The notes under the pieces: generated by a model | Database searches by the model: none | What the model saw: only the letters and a program-made list of their open reading frames with translations | Told to the model about the DNA's origin: nothing | Assembly: GCA_002423545.1 (NCBI GenBank) | Contig: DIWP01000006.1 | Span: forward strand, 1-19,594 | Length of the DNA: 19,594 bases | Source: Thermoleophilia bacterium UBA6103 | GTDB lineage: Bacteria; Actinomycetota; Thermoleophilia; UBA2241 | Direction: 5' to 3' | Made by a program: the position numbers and the translations under genes | Part shown: positions 7,415 to 14,825 of the stretch, one piece after another | How the letters are laid out: each line of letters opens with the position of its first letter | Numbering within the stretch: position 1 is the stretch's first letter

Positions 7415-7714
7415 CTAGGCGGCCAGCAACTTCCCCGTGCCGCGCAGCCCGACGTACCGTGATGACGGCGAGCTGCAGACGCTCACGGCGCGGCCGTTGA
7501 GTACGCTGCCCTCTCTGGTCGTGGCGCGCACCTCGACCTCCTGGGCCAGCGTGTCGAGGTCGGCAGGCTCGATCTCGTAGATCACCAGCCACCAGTGCGT
7601 GATCTGCTCGATGTGCTCCAGCACGACCACCGCGACACCGCAGCCGACCGGCCGCCCATCGATCGTGACGCTGTGCAGCGGGTAGCAGACCTCGATGGCA
7701 GCCTGCAGACCCAT
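7415..7714 (-). CDS. Unrecognised ~95-residue domain, family member 2 (free-standing)
   Basis: From ATG 7714 the product has 99 residues; AGGGAGG lies 5 nt upstream, which favours this start over an ATG at 7753. The shared pattern is present: IDG (18-20), a hydrophobic strand (VAVVVLE), Trp41-Trp42 opening WLVIYEIEP, Gly74-Arg75 (LNGRAVSV) and the closing LRGTGKL (90-96). It is the second gene of a probable minus-strand pair, 141 bp after member 3. No known family is recognised and no active-site motif stands out. Divergence from its neighbours is high, with only the framework positions kept, so the copies are old or fast-evolving. Confidence 0.7.
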   Translation of the reverse strand: MGLQAAIEVCYPLHSVTIDGRPVGCGVAVVVLEHIEQITHWWLVIYEIEPADLDTLAQEVEVRATTREGSVLNGRAVSVCSSPSSRYVGLRGTGKLLAA

Positions 7715-7855
7715 CGCCACCTCCCTGGCCGACGGTCGCTGCATCGCCGGCATCGGCCGGCAGTGCAGAGCTCTCGTGACAGAGGTCGACCGCCGTCGGG
7801 ATGAGTTGAGAGCCGGCCCGCCCTGATCCGTAGCCGATCCAGACGAGAGCGATCC

Positions 7856-8146
7856 TCAGCCGCGCAGCAGCATCCCGATACCCTGCAGCCGGACGTAGCC
7901 GCAAGCCGGCGTCACACAGACCTTCTTGGCCCGTCCGGCGACGGTGTAGTCAGGCCCCATGGTGGCGACGATGCGCACCTGCTCGCCGGCCGCGTGGATG
8001 ACCGCCGGTTCGGCATCGAAGACCATGATGCGCCATTGGTCGGCGAGCAGATCCTCGCTGCCGAACAGCACGGCACGCTCGAAGCGCAGCGGCTGTCCAT
8101 CGATACGCAGCGTCTCGATCAGCAGACAGATCTCTGGATCGCTCAC
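7856..8146 (-). CDS. Unrecognised ~95-residue domain, family member 3 (free-standing)
   Basis: A 96-residue protein starting at GTG 8146, preceded by GGAAAGGA a few bases upstream. It aligns with member 1 at almost identical residue numbers: IDG (15-17), Trp38 opening WRIMVFDAEP, Gly71-Arg72 (VAGRAKKV) and the closing LQGIGML (87-93). It also shares the acidic-Pro step after the Trp strand with members 2 and 4. It has no signal peptide or membrane helix. It is transcribed away from member 4 (255 bp between starts; this spacer holds a 6-bp hairpin at 8239-8258 and no further gene) and towards member 2. Confidence 0.7.
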   Translation of the reverse strand: MSDPEICLLIETLRIDGQPLRFERAVLFGSEDLLADQWRIMVFDAEPAVIHAAGEQVRIVATMGPDYTVAGRAKKVCVTPACGYVRLQGIGMLLRG

Positions 8147-8401
8147 GAGTCCTTTCCGGGAGGAAGGCGGCCGAGCACCACCCGCTGATCGGCCGCCCGG
8201 CCCAGGGAGAGTGTCCCTGATGAGCTTCGGCCGGCAGCGCCCGAATCTTGAATCGGGCAGGCTGCGTAGAACAGCATCGCCATCCCGCTTTGTGGACCCG
8301 GCAGTGTCTACAAGCGCGGCGACGGCTTGTCTGAGCCGCGGTCAAGTTCCACCATGCGGGACCCGAGACATTCAAGCAGAGAGCCACTCGGGAGGGACCG
8401 C

Positions 8402-9265
8402 GTGTCGGTGCCGTCGGTCTTCATAGTCACTGAGATCAGCCTCGCCGACACGCCGGTCGACTGTCGGCGCGGGGTGATGCTCATCGACCGTCGCCGCACG
8501 CCGTCAGGCTGGCAGCTCGTCGTCTACGACCCCCGGCCGTCGGCCTTCGCGCACACCGCCGGCCTGGAGCTGCCGTTCAGCTGCCGGGACCCTGAGGGCA
8601 CGCTGCTGACCGGCTGGGTGACCGTCGGCGCCGGCGATGCGCAGCTCGGCGTGCAGTGCCTGCGCGGCCTCGGCCGGCTGCGCTCGCGTCCGCTCTGGCA
8701 CATCGCACGGTCTCGGCAGGGAGCAGGGCCGGCCCGGGGGCAGCTCGGTCCGACCTTCGCTGCCGGAGAGAACGAGGAGGTCGCCGCTGCTGCGCCGCCC
8801 AGCGGCTATGCGGTCCCCTCGCTGTTGCGTCGACTCGGGACCCGCCGGGCGCTGGCGGCGGTCGCTGTGCTCTGCCTCTGTGCCTGGGGCGCCCTGAGCC
8901 TGGCGCTCGACATCGGCGAGAGCGTGCAGCCGCTGGAGGCGAGCGCCACCGTGACGGCGTCGGTGCCGGGGGCTCCGGTGCTGAGCCTGCGCGTGGCGAT
9001 CGTCGAGCGGCTCGGCTTCTCACATCGCTGGGTCGAGCTGCGCGACTGCCTGGCGCTGCGCGTGCTGCGCACCAACGGCGCGACCGAGCTGCACGCGCTG
9101 CTGCCCGGCCCCGACTGCGCGCTGGCCACCGATCGCGGCGGTCGCTGCGAGCTGGTGATGTGCGACCTGCTCGGCGAACGGCAGCGTTACAGAGCGGTCG
9201 TGCGACAGCGGCGGATGGATGGTGGCAGCGTCTATCTGGCCGGCATGCTGGCCGCGGCAGAGTGA
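8402..9265 (+). CDS. Family member 4: same ~95-residue domain tethered to a membrane helix and outer Cys-rich domain
   Basis: From GTG 8402 (GGGAGG at 8390-8395, 6 nt upstream) the product has 287 residues. Residues 1-94 are a fourth copy of the family: VMLID (25-29), Trp37 opening WQLVVYDPRP, Gly71, and closing LRGLGRL (87-93). A Pro/Ala-rich linker follows, then RRLGTRR and one membrane helix (150-169). By the positive-inside rule the family domain is cytoplasmic and residues 170-287 are outside. The outer part has four Cys (216, 239, 249, 254), which may form disulfides, and its last strand GGSVYLAGML faintly echoes the family's closing motif. The gene converges on the triple-PAS HD-GYP gene with 3 bp between stops. 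Function unknown; the layout suggests a transmembrane sensor or anchor. Confidence 0.75.
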   Translation: MSVPSVFIVTEISLADTPVDCRRGVMLIDRRRTPSGWQLVVYDPRPSAFAHTAGLELPFSCRDPEGTLLTGWVTVGAGDAQLGVQCLRGLGRLRSRPLWHIARSRQGAGPARGQLGPTFAAGENEEVAAAAPPSGYAVPSLLRRLGTRRALAAVAVLCLCAWGALSLALDIGESVQPLEASATVTASVPGAPVLSLRVAIVERLGFSHRWVELRDCLALRVLRTNGATELHALLPGPDCALATDRGGRCELVMCDLLGERQRYRAVVRQRRMDGGSVYLAGMLAAAE

Positions 9266-9268
9266 GCC

Positions 9269-9641
9269 TCACGAGGCGGTCGAGAAAGCAAAGCCCTCCT
9301 CGCGGAACAGTGCCACACAGGCATCGACGGCCTGTTCGTCGTACTTGACGGCGTGCTGGGCGCTGATCTCCTCCAGGGCGGCATCGATGCCCAGCGCCGG
9401 ACGGTATGGCCGGTGGGAGCTCATCGCCTCGACGACATCGGCGATGGCCAGGATGCGCGACTCGATGCGGATCTCATCGCCGCTTAGGCCCCGCGGGTAG
9501 CCGGAGCCGTCGAGGCGCTCGTGGTGGTCGCGCATGATACGTGCCACCGGACCGGGAAACCTCATCTCACGCAGGATCTCGAAGCCGGTCTCTGGATGCT
9601 GGCGGATGAGGTTCCACTCCATCTCCGTCAAGGCACCTGGC
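9269..9641 (-). repeat. Copy A of a 373-bp diverged duplication (HD-GYP 3' end)
   Basis: The segment aligns with 14052-14424 at a constant offset of 4783 bp without any indel. By hand, the encoded 123 residues match at 104 positions. Copy A is the C-terminal part of an intact HD-GYP domain. Confidence 0.85.
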
Positions 9642-11185
9642 TTGCTGAGGATCTCGGCCGGCACGGCGATCTTGCCCAAGTCGTGGATGAGAGAGGCGAT
9701 GCGCAGCGAGGTGAGCTGTCGCTTGCGCAGGCTGAGGCGTTCGCCGATCGCTAAGGACAGCTCGGTGACGCGCTCCTGATGGCCGGCGGTGTAGGGGTCG
9801 CGCACCTCGATGGTGCGCGTCAGAGTCTTGACGGCCGCGTCGATCGACAGACGCAGGCGTTCGACCGTGCGGCGTACACGCTCCTCTGCCAGCTTGCGGT
9901 CGTGGATGTCGGTGACGGTCGCCACCGTGCCGGCGAAGCGGCCCTGCTCGTCGGTGAGCGGCTGCGAGGACATTATCGCCCAGCGGGCAGAGCCGTCGCT
10001 GCGCTGCACCCTCATCTCGTAGCGACCCGGCTTGCCCGCCGAACGCTCGTTCCAGTGCTTCGCGAGCGCCGGCAGGTCTTCGGGGAAGAGGAAGACGTCG
10101 AGACGCTTGCCGATGAGGTCGTGCTCGGCACACGCGGACAGCCGACAGAGCTGCTCATTGACAAAGCGGAACCGTCGCTGCTGGTCAAGCACGGCGATGC
10201 CATCGCCGGTGGTCTCGACGATGCTCCGGTAACGAGTCTCGCTCTGGGCACGCTCCCGTTCCGCTTGCTTGCGCAGGCTGATGTCGTGCACGTGGGTAAA
10301 CTCATACTCACCGTCATCGAGCGCCACGTGGTTGGCGATGATCTCCACCGGGAAGAGGCGACCGTCGGCAGCGCGGTGGACCGACTCAAGATGGACCACG
10401 CCGTCTCTGCGCAGCCGCCGCCAGTGGTCTCTCCAGCCCTCCTCGCTGATCTCTGGGGAGATCTCCCAGGGGGCCATGCCGATCAGCTCCTCTTGTGTCA
10501 GTCCGAGTGACCGCGCGGCGGCGCGGTTGACGTAGGTGAAGCGCCCCTCGGGGCTCACCGAGTAGAAGTCGTCCGATGCAGTCTCGACAGCCTGCTGCGT
10601 GCGACGCAGGTCGGCCTCTGCCTCCTTGAGGTCGGTGATGTCGATATCCGCGACGTAGACACGGTCGTAGGTCTCCTCGTGCCCAGGCGCCACGGTGCAG
10701 GTCTCCCGCAAGTAGACGCGCCGGCCCGCGAGAGTGCGTGTCGAGTCCTCAAAGGTCGCGGTGCGCCCGCCGTTGGCCATGGCCTGCCAGAAGTGGCGGA
10801 TGCTGTGCGCCGAGTCGTAGTGATCCATCTCGTCGGTGCGTTCGATCAGCTCCTCGGCGCTGCCGGCGTCGTAGAGCGCGACCGCGGCGCGGTTGACGCT
10901 CAGCACCGCGACGCTGCGCAGACAGCGTGCGAAGGCCTCGCGGTCCTCGAGGAGGTAGGCGGCAACGTCGTCGATGCCGGCGCCGAGCAGATCGTCGACG
11001 AAGGCCTTGACGGCCGAGTGATCCTCCTCCCACATGGCGACCGGAGAGTCCTCGAAGAGCGAGCGGTAGCGAGCTTCGCTTTCGCGGAGCATGGTCTCTG
11101 TCTGCTCGCATGTGGTGGAATCAGAGCGTAGATGCAACAGGGAACTCATCTCCTCGGCTGTGGCTCTGCCGCAGCCATGGCGCAT
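9269..11185 (-). CDS. Triple-PAS HD-GYP phosphodiesterase
   Basis: A 638-residue soluble protein. Three PAS-type sensor units are seen: a divergent one (about 34-188, ending VADIDITDLKEAE), a second (about 195-310, ending HVHDISLRKQAE) and a third (about 315-435, ending VTDIHDRKLAEE). The HD-GYP domain fills 445-630: His469 (TAGHQERV), His501-Asp502 (HDLGKI), His530, His554-His555 (HHERLDGSGYP, GYP at 562-564) and Asp583. All metal and signature residues of c-di-GMP-degrading HD-GYP enzymes are present, so it is probably active. The start is uncertain: ATG 11185 has no clear ribosome site, and ATG 11149 has GAGGAG touching it. Its last 373 bp are repeated at 14052-14424. Confidence 0.9.
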   Translation of the reverse strand: MRHGCGRATAEEMSSLLHLRSDSTTCEQTETMLRESEARYRSLFEDSPVAMWEEDHSAVKAFVDDLLGAGIDDVAAYLLEDREAFARCLRSVAVLSVNRAAVALYDAGSAEELIERTDEMDHYDSAHSIRHFWQAMANGGRTATFEDSTRTLAGRRVYLRETCTVAPGHEETYDRVYVADIDITDLKEAEADLRRTQQAVETASDDFYSVSPEGRFTYVNRAAARSLGLTQEELIGMAPWEISPEISEEGWRDHWRRLRRDGVVHLESVHRAADGRLFPVEIIANHVALDDGEYEFTHVHDISLRKQAERERAQSETRYRSIVETTGDGIAVLDQQRRFRFVNEQLCRLSACAEHDLIGKRLDVFLFPEDLPALAKHWNERSAGKPGRYEMRVQRSDGSARWAIMSSQPLTDEQGRFAGTVATVTDIHDRKLAEERVRRTVERLRLSIDAAVKTLTRTIEVRDPYTAGHQERVTELSLAIGERLSLRKRQLTSLRIASLIHDLGKIAVPAEILSKPGALTEMEWNLIRQHPETGFEILREMRFPGPVARIMRDHHERLDGSGYPRGLSGDEIRIESRILAIADVVEAMSSHRPYRPALGIDAALEEISAQHAVKYDEQAVDACVALFREEGFAFSTAS

Positions 11186-11504
11186 GTAGCAGACTTATCG
11201 GTCCCGAACGCTGTGGCCTTGAGGTCGGAGCAGTCTCGCTGAGGGCCTACCGGGGCACCAGCAGATACGCTGCCAGCACCCGCGCCGATCGCCGGTGCTC
11301 GCCGCCGTCTCTCGGCCCCCGGTGAGCCGCTCACCTCGTCCACAGATCCCACACCGAAGCGCGTCGCGGTCAGTCTGTCGCCAGCAGCACGCGCGAGACC
11401 GGGAGTGTGTGGGGCGCGACGATGGCCGCCTGCCCCCCCCGCGCTTCTGAGCGCCCCCAGCGCCTGATGCATCGCGGTTCCTGGGCGACCGACGCCGGGG
11501 CCCT
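11186..11504 (-). other. 319-bp spacer without a recognisable gene
   Basis: This stretch between two minus-strand signalling genes stays open in one minus frame but does not look like protein in any frame (Arg/Gly/Ala-rich, no motif). It contains a run of eight C at 11433-11440. I see no consensus promoter and no match to the conserved core of c-di-GMP riboswitches. It probably holds the promoter of the 11185 gene. Confidence 0.4.
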
Positions 11505-13823
11505 TCATCGCCGCCGTGAGAGCCAGCACTCCTCGCTGACGAGGCCCTCGGAGAAGGCCAGGACCCGGTTGCGCCCGGCCCGCTTGGCCGCATACATGGC
11601 CCAGTCGGCCTTGTCGAGCAATTCATCCTTGGCGGCGGCATCCTCAGGATAGCTGGCGACGCCGATGCTGATCGTCAGCTCATATCCCTCTGCTGCGCTG
11701 TCGCGCTCGACCTGCGCCCGGATGCGCTCGGCCACCTCCAGAGCGCCGGCCGAGTCGGCACCGATCAGCACCAAGACGAACTCCTCACCGCCGTAGCGGG
11801 CGGCCAGGTCGACCCGCCGTCCGGCCGACTCGACGATACGTGCCACACCCATCAGAGCGCCATCGCCGGCCTTGTGGCCATGAGCGTCGTTGAAGGCCTT
11901 GAAGTGGTCGCAGTCGCCGAACAGCACCGCCAGAGTGCCGCCGCGATGCGCCGCTCGCTGCAGCTCCTCGTCGAGCCGCTCGTGGAGATAGCGATGGTTG
12001 TAGAGGCCGGTCAGCCCGTCGGTGATCGCCTCGACCTCGGCCCGGCTCATGCGCAGCGCAGCCGACTGGATCCTGCCGGCCAAGGTATGGGCGCGGTCTT
12101 CGGCAATCGTGCGGCACAGCGACGCCACCGCCGGCGCATCGACGCTGAGGGCCGCGACCACCGAACCGCTCGCATCGAGCACCGGCGCCAGTCCGCAGAC
12201 CCAGACGCCGAACTCATCGGCGAGCAGGACGTTGGCCGAGACAGATCGACCGGCCAGCAGCGCGGCCAGCTGATCGCCGGGCAGGTAGGGATCGCCGACG
12301 TGGGAGATCTCGTGTTCGCTCTCGCCGGTATCGAGGACGGTGATGCACTGCGCGCCGCTCTGGGCGAAGCTGGTGATGAAGCGCACCGACGGATGGGCAT
12401 CGCGTAGCCCGCGCAGAGCGGCCACCATCTCATGGTAGGCCGGCCGGGCTTCGTCGCTGCGGCTGCGCAGCAAAGCGTGCGCAGCCGGGTCGATGGTACC
12501 GGCGGCCTGCTCGGCCAGCCCGGTGAGTCGCCGTCGCCGCCGAGCAAGACGGCTCAAGGCCGCTGCGAAGGCCGCCACCAGCTGCGGGTCGAACTGCGAG
12601 CCGGCACAGCGGCGCAGCTCGGTCAGGCAGGCTCGGTAGCTCAGCGCCTGCCGGTAGGGTCGGCGGCAGGACATCGCATCGTAGCAGTCAACGACACAGA
12701 GCGCCCGGGCCAGCAGCGGGATGTCGCTGCCGGCCAGGCCGTCGGGGTAGCCGCCACCGTCGAAGCGCTCATGGTGGTGACGCACGCCGGCCACCGACTC
12801 CTCGTCAAAGAGGGGACGTACGATCTCAGCACTGACGACCGGATGTTGACGCACAAGCTCCCACTGCTCCGAGGTCAGTGGACCGGGCTTGAGCAGGATG
12901 CGCTCGGAGATGCCGATCTTGCCGACGTCGTGCAGGAAGGCCATGTCCTGGACCTGCTCGAGGCGCTCCGGCGGCCAGCCAAGCTCGCTGCCGAGCAGGA
13001 CCATGTAGCCGGCCACGCGACCGGCGTGACCGAGCGTGTAGGCATCCTTGGCACCGAGGGCCGAACTCAAGGCGCGCAGGTTGCCGAGGTGCAGATGCTT
13101 GACCTCCTCGTAGAGCTCGGCGCGCTCCAAGGCCAGGGCGACCAGCTGCCCGACGCCCTCCGCCGTGGCGATCTCCTGCGTGGAGAACCGGCGCTCGACA
13201 GGGTCGAGCAGGTCGACCAGACCGATCACCTGGTCGCGAACCAGCAGCGGCAGGGCGATGAAGCTGCGCTGGCCGTAGCGGCGCAGATCGGCACGCTCGC
13301 GCTCGCTGAGGCGCGGATCCTTGAGGCTGGCCACAGAGACCGGGCGGCGGCTGCGCACCGCCAGGGCATCGCAGGGCCAGTCGGCCAGGCGCAGCTCACG
13401 TCCGGCCCACGAGACATCCTCGATGCCGTCGACCACCGAGGCAAGGCAGACCAGGCGTTCCCCGGGCTCCAGACGATAGATGTCGCAGTCGCGGATCGCC
13501 AGGGCAGCGCTCAGGCGACGGGCCGCCGAGCGCAGGACCTCGGCCAGCCCCTGTCGCGAGGCCAGCTCAAGGCTGGTGTCGAACAGCAGCCGGTAGCGCT
13601 GCTCGGCGTCAGGATCGGCGGGCTGCGGGCCTCCGTCGCCGCAGCCCGCGGCGAGAAGCCGTTCGAGGTCGTCGATCCGGAAGCGGCGCTGACCGCTGGG
13701 CGTGCGCTCGCATGCCAGCCTGCCGGCGGCGCTCCAGCGGCGCACCGTGCTGGGGCTCACTCCCAGTATCTTGGCCGCGCCTTGGATCCGTACTGTGCGC
13801 GGTGATGTGACTGCCTCGGGCAT
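11505..13823 (-). CDS. HTH-GAF-HD-GYP-(PDC-like)-GGDEF bifunctional c-di-GMP protein
   Basis: A 772-residue protein with five parts: a MerR/excisionase-type helix-turn-helix (11-57, ILGVSPSTVRRWSAAGRL, then SGQRRFR); a GAF domain (about 75-235); an HD-GYP domain (245-425) with His298-Asp299 (HDVGKI), HHERFDGGGYP and GYP at 358-360; a sensor-like region (460-565) with AHPSVRFI, HVGDPYLPGDQ and VWVCGLAPVLDASGSVVAAL, resembling PDC sensor domains; and a GGDEF domain (592-757) with GGEEF at 678-682 and an inhibition site RRVD at 669-672, five residues upstream. Both c-di-GMP synthesis and breakdown therefore look possible. There is no membrane helix, so the PDC-like part would be cytoplasmic, which is unusual. 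ATG 13823 has no obvious ribosome site. Confidence 0.9.
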   Translation of the reverse strand: MPEAVTSPRTVRIQGAAKILGVSPSTVRRWSAAGRLACERTPSGQRRFRIDDLERLLAAGCGDGGPQPADPDAEQRYRLLFDTSLELASRQGLAEVLRSAARRLSAALAIRDCDIYRLEPGERLVCLASVVDGIEDVSWAGRELRLADWPCDALAVRSRRPVSVASLKDPRLSERERADLRRYGQRSFIALPLLVRDQVIGLVDLLDPVERRFSTQEIATAEGVGQLVALALERAELYEEVKHLHLGNLRALSSALGAKDAYTLGHAGRVAGYMVLLGSELGWPPERLEQVQDMAFLHDVGKIGISERILLKPGPLTSEQWELVRQHPVVSAEIVRPLFDEESVAGVRHHHERFDGGGYPDGLAGSDIPLLARALCVVDCYDAMSCRRPYRQALSYRACLTELRRCAGSQFDPQLVAAFAAALSRLARRRRRLTGLAEQAAGTIDPAAHALLRSRSDEARPAYHEMVAALRGLRDAHPSVRFITSFAQSGAQCITVLDTGESEHEISHVGDPYLPGDQLAALLAGRSVSANVLLADEFGVWVCGLAPVLDASGSVVAALSVDAPAVASLCRTIAEDRAHTLAGRIQSAALRMSRAEVEAITDGLTGLYNHRYLHERLDEELQRAAHRGGTLAVLFGDCDHFKAFNDAHGHKAGDGALMGVARIVESAGRRVDLAARYGGEEFVLVLIGADSAGALEVAERIRAQVERDSAAEGYELTISIGVASYPEDAAAKDELLDKADWAMYAAKRAGRNRVLAFSEGLVSEECWLSRRR

Positions 13824-13981
13824 CGTCGAGGTGTATCGACACCCGGTTGGCAGACCTTGACCATCTCTGCCACGCAGGGGTAGCCGTTCACTTCGCTGGT
13901 GGACACCGTGTGCAGGTGGAGCCCGTCTCGCTGAGCCTTGCGCAGCTCTCGCCGGACGGCCTGCGGTGAGCGAGTGGACAT
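13757..13981 (-). CDS. Possible small ORF overlapping the start of the 11505-13823 gene
   Basis: From ATG 13981 a 74-residue frame reads SPQAVRRELRKAQRDGL, HLHTVSTSEVNGYPCVAEMV, then CQPG; these about 50 residues have natural protein-like composition, while the rest overlaps the HTH region of the next gene in another frame and looks like shadow. GGTGGG lies about 4 nt before the ATG. It may be a small basic protein, a leader peptide coupled to the following gene, or the end of a decayed gene. I do not recognise the family. Confidence 0.25.
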   Translation of the reverse strand: MSTRSPQAVRRELRKAQRDGLHLHTVSTSEVNGYPCVAEMVKVCQPGVDTPRRCPRQSHHRAQYGSKARPRYWE

Positions 13982-14051
13982 CGACCCACCACTCGCCCTT
14001 GCGCCCACCCGAAGCAACCCAACGACGAGCCTTGCCGCCGTCAGACGACGA

Positions 14052-14424
14052 TCAGGATGCCTTCGAGAAGGCAAAGCCCTCCTCGCGGAACAGCGCCACA
14101 CAGGCATCGATGACCTGTTCGTCGTACTTGACGCCGCGCTGGGCGGTGATCTCCGCCAAGGCAGCGTCGATCCCCAGTGCCGGACGGTATGGCCGGTGGG
14201 AAGACATCGCCTCGACAACGTCGGCGACGGCCAGGATGCGCGACTCGACGCGGATCTCATCGCCGGCCAGGCCCTGCGGATAGCCGGAGCCGTCGAGGCG
14301 CTCGTGGTGGTCGCGCACGATGCGTGCCACCGGGCCGGGAAAGCGCATCTCGCGCAGGATCCGGAAGGCGGTCTCCGGATGCTCCTGCAAGAGCCGCCAC
14401 TCGTGCTCGGTGAGCGCCCCCGGC
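14052..14424 (-). repeat. Copy B of the 373-bp diverged duplication
   Basis: Counterpart of 9269-9641. It spans the retained HD-GYP half of the deleted gene; the similarity stops exactly at the deletion junction near 14424. Confidence 0.85.
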
Positions 14425-14597
14425 AAGCCGATCCAAGCCATGAGGAAACCGCCGGTGCTGACGAAGATCCGGCACGCCTCGGAGAGCATGACGTCGGGAC
14501 AGCTCTGGCGAGCGATCATCTGGTTGATGCCAGAGACGATGCGCAGGAGGCGGGTGATATGCGCAAGGTCCCACTCGGCCTGCGTGTGTTCGTTCAT
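14052..14597 (-). CDS. Internally deleted GAF/HD-GYP relative, catalytically incomplete
   Basis: From ATG 14597 the frame encodes 181 residues (a GTG at 14627 would add 10). Residues 15-58 are the beginning of a GAF-type sensor (LLRIVSGINQMIARQ, then FLMAWIGL). At residue 59 the sequence jumps directly into the second half of an HD-GYP domain (PGALTEHEW, HHERLDGSGYP at 97-107, ADVVEAMSSHRPYR), ending at the same place as the 9269 gene. The rest of the GAF domain and the first half of HD-GYP, including the HDxGK pair, are gone, although the frame is intact. It cannot be a normal phosphodiesterase. It may be a pseudogene or a regulatory, dimerisation-competent pseudoenzyme. No clear ribosome site is seen at either start. 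Confidence 0.8.
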   Translation of the reverse strand: MNEHTQAEWDLAHITRLLRIVSGINQMIARQSCPDVMLSEACRIFVSTGGFLMAWIGLPGALTEHEWRLLQEHPETAFRILREMRFPGPVARIVRDHHERLDGSGYPQGLAGDEIRVESRILAVADVVEAMSSHRPYRPALGIDAALAEITAQRGVKYDEQVIDACVALFREEGFAFSKAS

Positions 14598-14825
14598 GTC
14601 AAAGCCGTCGAGAGAGATCCAATCCACGCAGGGTCAGAGCGGCTGTCCAAGAGCGTGCACGCCACGGCGACACACTCGGGGTGAGGTACGTTCTTCAGAT
14701 TATCGGCGGCTCTGGGGATGTGCTTGAGTCGTTCTTGGCATGTCGGCGTGTCAGCGCATGGGCTTCGGACGAGAGCCCATCGGCCTCACTCCTCCGGGCT
14801 GCCGCTGGCCCTGTACTCTTCCCGC

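Noticed and set aside
7117..9265. Four-copy family as PilZ c-di-GMP receptors
   Set aside because: No RxxxR or D/NxSxxG motif is visible in any copy, so I did not assign this despite the context.
11186..11504. c-di-GMP riboswitch in the spacer
   Set aside because: The conserved core sequences and helices of the known classes are not visible.
12432..13805. 457-codon plus-strand frame
   Set aside because: It is opposite the HTH/GAF/HD-GYP gene and has no recognisable domain.
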